Positions 4,044-7,593 of a stretch of 7,593 bases of DNA are shown here, piece after piece. Under the pieces are notes generated by a model. That model searched no databases, had not been told where the DNA came from, and worked only from the letters and a program-made list of their open reading frames with translations. How positions within the stretch are numbered: the first letter of the stretch is position 1; each line of letters begins with the position of its first letter. The stretch comes from Deltaproteobacteria bacterium (GTDB taxonomy: Bacteria; Desulfobacterota; Desulfobacteria; Desulfobacterales; Desulfosalsimonadaceae). The translations under genes and the position numbers were made by a program. The DNA lies in the NCBI GenBank assembly GCA_024280875.1, contig JAJRPH010000296.1, positions 1-7,593 on the forward strand. The letters run 5' to 3'.

Positions 4044-7000
4044 TTAGTTTTTATCCGACAAATGTCTAATTTCCCTCCTTTTCCAGATATCATAAACCAC
4101 CGGGATGATAATCAGCGTCAGGATGGCAGACGAAATAAGCCCGCCGACCATGGGCGCGGCTATTCGTTTCATGACTGCAGAACCTGTTTCAGTGCCGATC
4201 ATCACCGGTAATAAGCCGATAAGCGTTGTCGCAACTGTCATCACTTTAGGCCGGACCCGTTCCGCCGCCCCTTCAACAATGGCTGAATGAAGATCTTTGT
4301 TGGAATTCATCAGTCCATTTTTTAGTTTTCGGTGATAGACTTCATCTAAATAGACCAGCATGACCACGCCGGTTTCCGCAGCAAGGCCGGAAAGCGCAAT
4401 AAATCCAACGATAACCGCCACCGACAGGTTGTAGTCAAGCAAATACAGCAGCCACACACCGCCCACTAGTGCAAATGGCAGGCTGGCCATAACAATGGCG
4501 GATTCGACAATGTTTTTAAAATGGAGAAACAGCAGAAGGAAAATCAGCAATATGGTTACCGGTACAATAAGGTTCAATGTTTTTCTGGCTTTTTCCATGT
4601 ATTCATACTGGCCGGACCAGATCATGGAATAGCCGTCGGGCAGGTCAATATGTTTATCTACAACTTGTTTAGCGGTTTTCACATAGGTCCCCACATCAAT
4701 ACCTTTTAAGTCAACATAGAGCCACGCAGTTTTTCGGGAATTTTCGGTTTTGATGCCGGCCGGCCCTTTATGAATGGAGAAATCCGCCAGTTGTGCAAGA
4801 GGGACCTGGGCGCCGGTTGGCGTGGGAACCAGCACTCGTTTAAGCTGATCGATATCGTCTCTGAGTTCCCGGTTATATCTGAGATTAACCGGATATCGCT
4901 CAAGACCTTCTACGGTTTCGGTCACATTCATACCGCCCACGGCAGTCATGATCACATCCTGCACATCTCCCACGGTCAGGCCGTATCGCGCAATATGATC
5001 CCTGCGGATATCAAAATCCAGGTAATTGCCGCCGGTGACCCGCTCGGAAAAGACGGACAGGGTGCCGGGGATTTCCCGGACAACCGCTTCAATTTGTACC
5101 CCGATGTCACTTAATACATTTAAATCCGGTCCCATGAGTTTAATTCCCACAGGCGTTTTAATCCCGGTGGACAGCATGTCGATCCGGGTTTTAATGGGCA
5201 TGGTCCAGGCATTGGTTAAACCCGGGAACTGGATTGCCTGGTTCAGGTCGTCAGCAAGTTCATCGATCGTAATATGGCGTTCTTCCGGCCAGATCCATAC
5301 CAAAGGGACTTTTATCCATTCCGGCCAGTTAGAAAAGAAACGATCAATGGTTTTTTTTCGCCATTCATGTACAACTTTTCCTTTTATAACCTCCGGCCAG
5401 ATCCATGTGAGCGGTTTTTTGACCCATGGCGGCCATTTTGAGAAAATCCTTTTTACAGGTATCAGCTCATATTCCACTTCCGGCCGGAGCATGATGGTTG
5501 TTTCAATCATGGATAAAGGCGCAGGATCTGTGGCGGTTTCAGCGCGTCCGATTTTACCATACACGGTTTTGACTTCAGGAAAACTTTTGATTATTTTATC
5601 TGTTTGCTGCAGCAGTTCCCGGGCCTTGGTGATTGAAATCCCGGGAAGGGTGGTGGGCATATACAAAAGGTCCCCTTCATTTAACGGCGGCATGAATTCA
5701 CTTCCCAGACGCGTTGCCGGGAAATAAGTCATCCCAAGAATCAGGATTGCGATCAACACCGTTGTTTTTCTGCGCTTTAAGACCAGGTTAATTATCGGGC
5801 GGTAAATCCACACAAAAAAATGACTGATGGGATTTTTTGTTTCAGACAGGATTTTCTGAGGGATCAGACAAATTACCGCAAATATTGTGGCCATCATGGC
5901 TGCGGCAAGGCTCCAGTCCGGAAGTGGAATGCCGGCCATACCTGCAATAACAACGATCAGAGTGGGGCCCAAAACAGCAGCGATCCATATAAGCCTTTTT
6001 TGCTTTTTAGTGATGTCAGCACCTAAAGGCTTTTCACGGACGAAAAATGTCATGAGGATCGGGATGATTGTAATGGCCAGCACCGATGACGCTGCCAGTG
6101 CAAACGTTTTGGTATATGCCAGGGGCTTGAAGAGGCGGCCGGACTGCTCCTGTAAGGAAAATACCGGTAGAAAAGAAACCGTAATAATCAACAGGCTGTA
6201 AAACAAAGCAGGCCCCACTTCTTTGGATGCCTCCAGAATGATTTGCGCGTGGGTTTTTTCCCCGCGATTTCTTTCAAGGTGTTTGTGGGCGTTTTCCACA
6301 AGCACAATGGACGCATCCACCATCACCCCGATGGCAATGGCGATCCCGCTGAGACTCATAATGTTTGCATTAATATCTAACGGATAAATAATAATAAAAG
6401 ACATCAATACGCCCACCGGCAGAGTGAAAAGTGCCACAAACGCGGACCGGAAATGAAGCAGAAAAATGATACAGATGATCGCGACAACGACCATTTCTTC
6501 GATAAGCTTTTTTTGAAGCGTTTCAACGGCCCGTTCGATCAGTCCTGACCGATCATATCCCATTTCAACAATAACCCCTTCAGGGAGTCCTTTTGCCAGT
6601 TCATTGAGTCGCTGTTTAACATTTTTAATGACTTCAAGAGCGTTTTCACCGTACCGCATGACTACAATGCCACCGGCTGCTTCCCCCTCTCCGTTCCAGT
6701 CTAAAACACCGCGTCTGAGTTCAGGACCCAGGTGAATGTCCGCGATATTTTTTAAAAGAATCGGTGTGCCTTTTACATCTACGCCAACAGCTACCATTTC
6801 AAGGTCTTCAACGGAACGAATATATCCCAGGCCCCGGACCATGAATTCGGTTTCTCCCATTTCAATCAGCTTTCCGCCAACATCTTTGTTGGAGCGCTGA
6901 ATCGCCATTCTTACTTTGCCAATTGGCAGATTATAGGCAAGCAGTTTGTTGGGGTCAACTTCCACCTGGTATTGCTTTACAAAACCACCTAAGCTGGCTA

Positions 7001-7529
7001 CCTCGGCAACGCCGGGCACGGCTGTTAATTCATACCGGAGATACCAGTCCTGGATACTGCGCAACTCAGACAGATCATGTTTCCCGGATGTGTCTTTTAA
7101 CACATATTCATACACCCAACCCACACCGGTGGCATCCGGGCCGAGGCGGGGAGTAATGCCTGACGGGAGGCGGCCGGAAACAAAATTAAGATATTCAAGA
7201 ACCCGGGACCGGGCCCAGTAGAGATCGGTGCCGTCTTCAAAAATGATATATACAAATGATAGTCCGAAAAAAGAATACCCACGAACAACTTTCGCATAGG
7301 GGACACTCAGCATGGCGGTAGTCAGCGGATAGGTGATCTGGTCTTCCACTACCTGCGGGGCCTGGCCGGGATAATCCGTATAAATAATCACCTGGACATC
7401 CGACAGATCCGGAATGGCATCTACGGGGATGGCCTTTAATGCAAGTATTCCGCCGGCGATTATCGCAATGGTTGCGAGAATCACAATAAATTTATTTTTG
7501 AGTGACCACTCTATGATTTTTTCAATCAT
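4044..7529 (-). CDS. cusA: CusA-type copper/silver efflux RND transporter (inner-membrane pump)
   Basis: The 1161-residue protein is the proton-driven inner-membrane subunit of a CusCBA-like tripartite exporter for Cu(I)/Ag(I). The RND layout is clear: TM1 at about 13-31 followed by A.PD.SD.QV (37-47), a first periplasmic domain, TM2-6 from about 343 to 495, a second periplasmic domain from about 610 to 980, and TM helices from about 985 to 1147. The motif GVMVDASIVLVENAHK (401-416) has D405, and E1052 and K1095 (AAETGVV, VRPKVMT) complete the proton relay (E. coli D405, E939, K984). The methionines of LLYMPTTLPG (M624), PLSM.ETT (M674) and RIDMLSTGI (M785) match copper ligands M573, M623 and M672 of E. 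coli CusA, supporting Cu/Ag rather than Zn/Co/Cd. It is about 114 residues longer than the E. coli protein because of two insertions: an extra hydrophobic pair at about 512-557 and a Trp-rich duplication at about 691-752. The start at 7529 is supported by AAGGA (7537-7541), seven bases upstream. No frameshift is seen. Confidence 0.95.
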   Translation of the reverse strand: MIEKIIEWSLKNKFIVILATIAIIAGGILALKAIPVDAIPDLSDVQVIIYTDYPGQAPQVVEDQITYPLTTAMLSVPYAKVVRGYSFFGLSFVYIIFEDGTDLYWARSRVLEYLNFVSGRLPSGITPRLGPDATGVGWVYEYVLKDTSGKHDLSELRSIQDWYLRYELTAVPGVAEVASLGGFVKQYQVEVDPNKLLAYNLPIGKVRMAIQRSNKDVGGKLIEMGETEFMVRGLGYIRSVEDLEMVAVGVDVKGTPILLKNIADIHLGPELRRGVLDWNGEGEAAGGIVVMRYGENALEVIKNVKQRLNELAKGLPEGVIVEMGYDRSGLIERAVETLQKKLIEEMVVVAIICIIFLLHFRSAFVALFTLPVGVLMSFIIIYPLDINANIMSLSGIAIAIGVMVDASIVLVENAHKHLERNRGEKTHAQIILEASKEVGPALFYSLLIITVSFLPVFSLQEQSGRLFKPLAYTKTFALAASSVLAITIIPILMTFFVREKPLGADITKKQKRLIWIAAVLGPTLIVVIAGMAGIPLPDWSLAAAMMATIFAVICLIPQKILSETKNPISHFFVWIYRPIINLVLKRRKTTVLIAILILGMTYFPATRLGSEFMPPLNEGDLLYMPTTLPGISITKARELLQQTDKIIKSFPEVKTVYGKIGRAETATDPAPLSMIETTIMLRPEVEYELIPVKRIFSKWPPWVKKPLTWIWPEVIKGKVVHEWRKKTIDRFFSNWPEWIKVPLVWIWPEERHITIDELADDLNQAIQFPGLTNAWTMPIKTRIDMLSTGIKTPVGIKLMGPDLNVLSDIGVQIEAVVREIPGTLSVFSERVTGGNYLDFDIRRDHIARYGLTVGDVQDVIMTAVGGMNVTETVEGLERYPVNLRYNRELRDDIDQLKRVLVPTPTGAQVPLAQLADFSIHKGPAGIKTENSRKTAWLYVDLKGIDVGTYVKTAKQVVDKHIDLPDGYSMIWSGQYEYMEKARKTLNLIVPVTILLIFLLLFLHFKNIVESAIVMASLPFALVGGVWLLYLLDYNLSVAVIVGFIALSGLAAETGVVMLVYLDEVYHRKLKNGLMNSNKDLHSAIVEGAAERVRPKVMTVATTLIGLLPVMIGTETGSAVMKRIAAPMVGGLISSAILTLIIIPVVYDIWKRREIRHLSDKN
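5283..5453 (-). repeat. Tandem 36-codon duplication inside the pump gene
   Basis: Residues 693-713 (5391-5453) and 729-749 (5283-5345) share (K/D)R.FS.WP.W.K.PL.WIWPE, with a period of exactly 36 residues (108 bases). At DNA level the stretch CCGGCCAGATCCAT is identical in both copies (plus-strand view) and the rest has diverged, so the duplication is not recent. The segment has nine Trp within 49 residues and sits between copper-binding methionines M674 and M785. Confidence 0.85.
5844..6020 (-). other. Extra hydrophobic pair inserted in the pump
   Basis: Residues about 504-562 have no counterpart in E. coli CusA, where only about 13 residues separate the end of TM6 (PILM) from the NP..R segment before the next helix. 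Here the gap is 72 residues. It contains two hydrophobic stretches (about 512-533 and 540-557) joined by a short PLPDW turn and preceded by KKQKR. Two added helices would keep the overall topology unchanged, giving 14 rather than 12 helices. Confidence 0.65.
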
Positions 7530-7593
7530 GAGGCATTCCTTAGTATGTTAACCAAATATTTTTTTTTTTATTCGTTCATCATTCGTTAGCTTA
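7530..7593 (-). other. Leader upstream of the pump gene
   Basis: Only 64 bases precede the pump start. They hold the AAGGA ribosome binding site, a run of 11 A residues on the minus strand (7559-7569) and a direct repeat AACGAAT spaced by GATG. No promoter is evident. One frame is open from the edge to a TGA that overlaps the ATG, but the A-run and low complexity argue against coding. An upstream adaptor gene (CusB-like) would be expected beyond the edge. Confidence 0.4.

Noticed and set aside
4770..5114. A 114-codon plus-strand open frame, and similar shorter ones across 4100-7220
   Set aside because: All are antisense shadows of the pump gene with no family resemblance.
5026..5727. A 233-codon plus-strand open frame opposite the pump gene
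   Set aside because: It is antisense to strongly supported CusA coding sequence. Its composition is Ser/Arg/Gly/Ile-rich shadow sequence without recognisable domains.
7530..7593. Open frame running from the right edge to a TGA overlapping the pump ATG
   Set aside because: It contains a long A-run and low-complexity peptide and shows no CusB-like C-terminus. It is more likely a non-coding spacer.
1..7593. CRISPR arrays, tRNA, rRNA and riboswitches
   Set aside because: No regularly spaced repeats, cloverleaf patterns or known conserved RNA motifs were seen on either strand by eye.

Overview
This window looks like a chromosomal segment from a Gram-negative bacterium. Coding sequence is moderate in GC and the spacers are AT-rich. 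An RND metal exporter and a signal-peptide-bearing protein with a MopE-type Asp-rich motif and fibronectin type III (FN3) domains imply an outer membrane and a secreted or surface proteome. A remnant of a REP-associated (Y1/IS200-like) transposase and an FMN-dependent enoate-reductase-type gene fit a deltaproteobacterial (Desulfobacterota-like) genome. That placement is inference from gene style only.

Left part (1-1042). The N-terminus of an Old Yellow Enzyme-family oxidoreductase runs off the left edge on the minus strand. Next comes an internally deleted relic of a REP-associated tyrosine transposase (303-547). Then follows an AT-rich stretch of about 500 bases with no convincing gene. It holds a possible promoter, an FNR-like inverted repeat with an off-size spacer, and overlapping palindromes that abut a very strong ribosome binding site.

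Middle (1043-3560). A 680-residue exported protein has a signal peptide, three tandem repeats of about 103 residues, one MopE-type Asp/Cys motif and three FN3 domains. After it lie a G/C-rich hairpin element ending in a GGGGACACCATAC-type motif, the frameshifted C-terminal scrap of an unrecognised gene, a long hairpin directly behind that scrap, and a GC-rich hairpin that sits between the convergent transcription units.

Right part (3561-7593, minus strand). A copper/silver-type RND pump (CusA family, 1161 residues) is followed 33 bases later by a 149-residue exported Met/His-rich protein. Both have good ribosome binding sites and probably form one operon. The periplasmic adaptor (CusB) and outer-membrane factor (CusC) would be expected upstream, beyond the right edge. 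The pump has the three Cu-binding methionines and the proton-relay residues known from E. coli CusA. It also has two insertions relative to E. coli: an extra hydrophobic pair, and a Trp-rich tandem duplication lying between two of the copper-binding methionines. These insertions and the small Met/His-rich partner are the most interesting points. I see no clear evidence of a wholly new multi-gene system.
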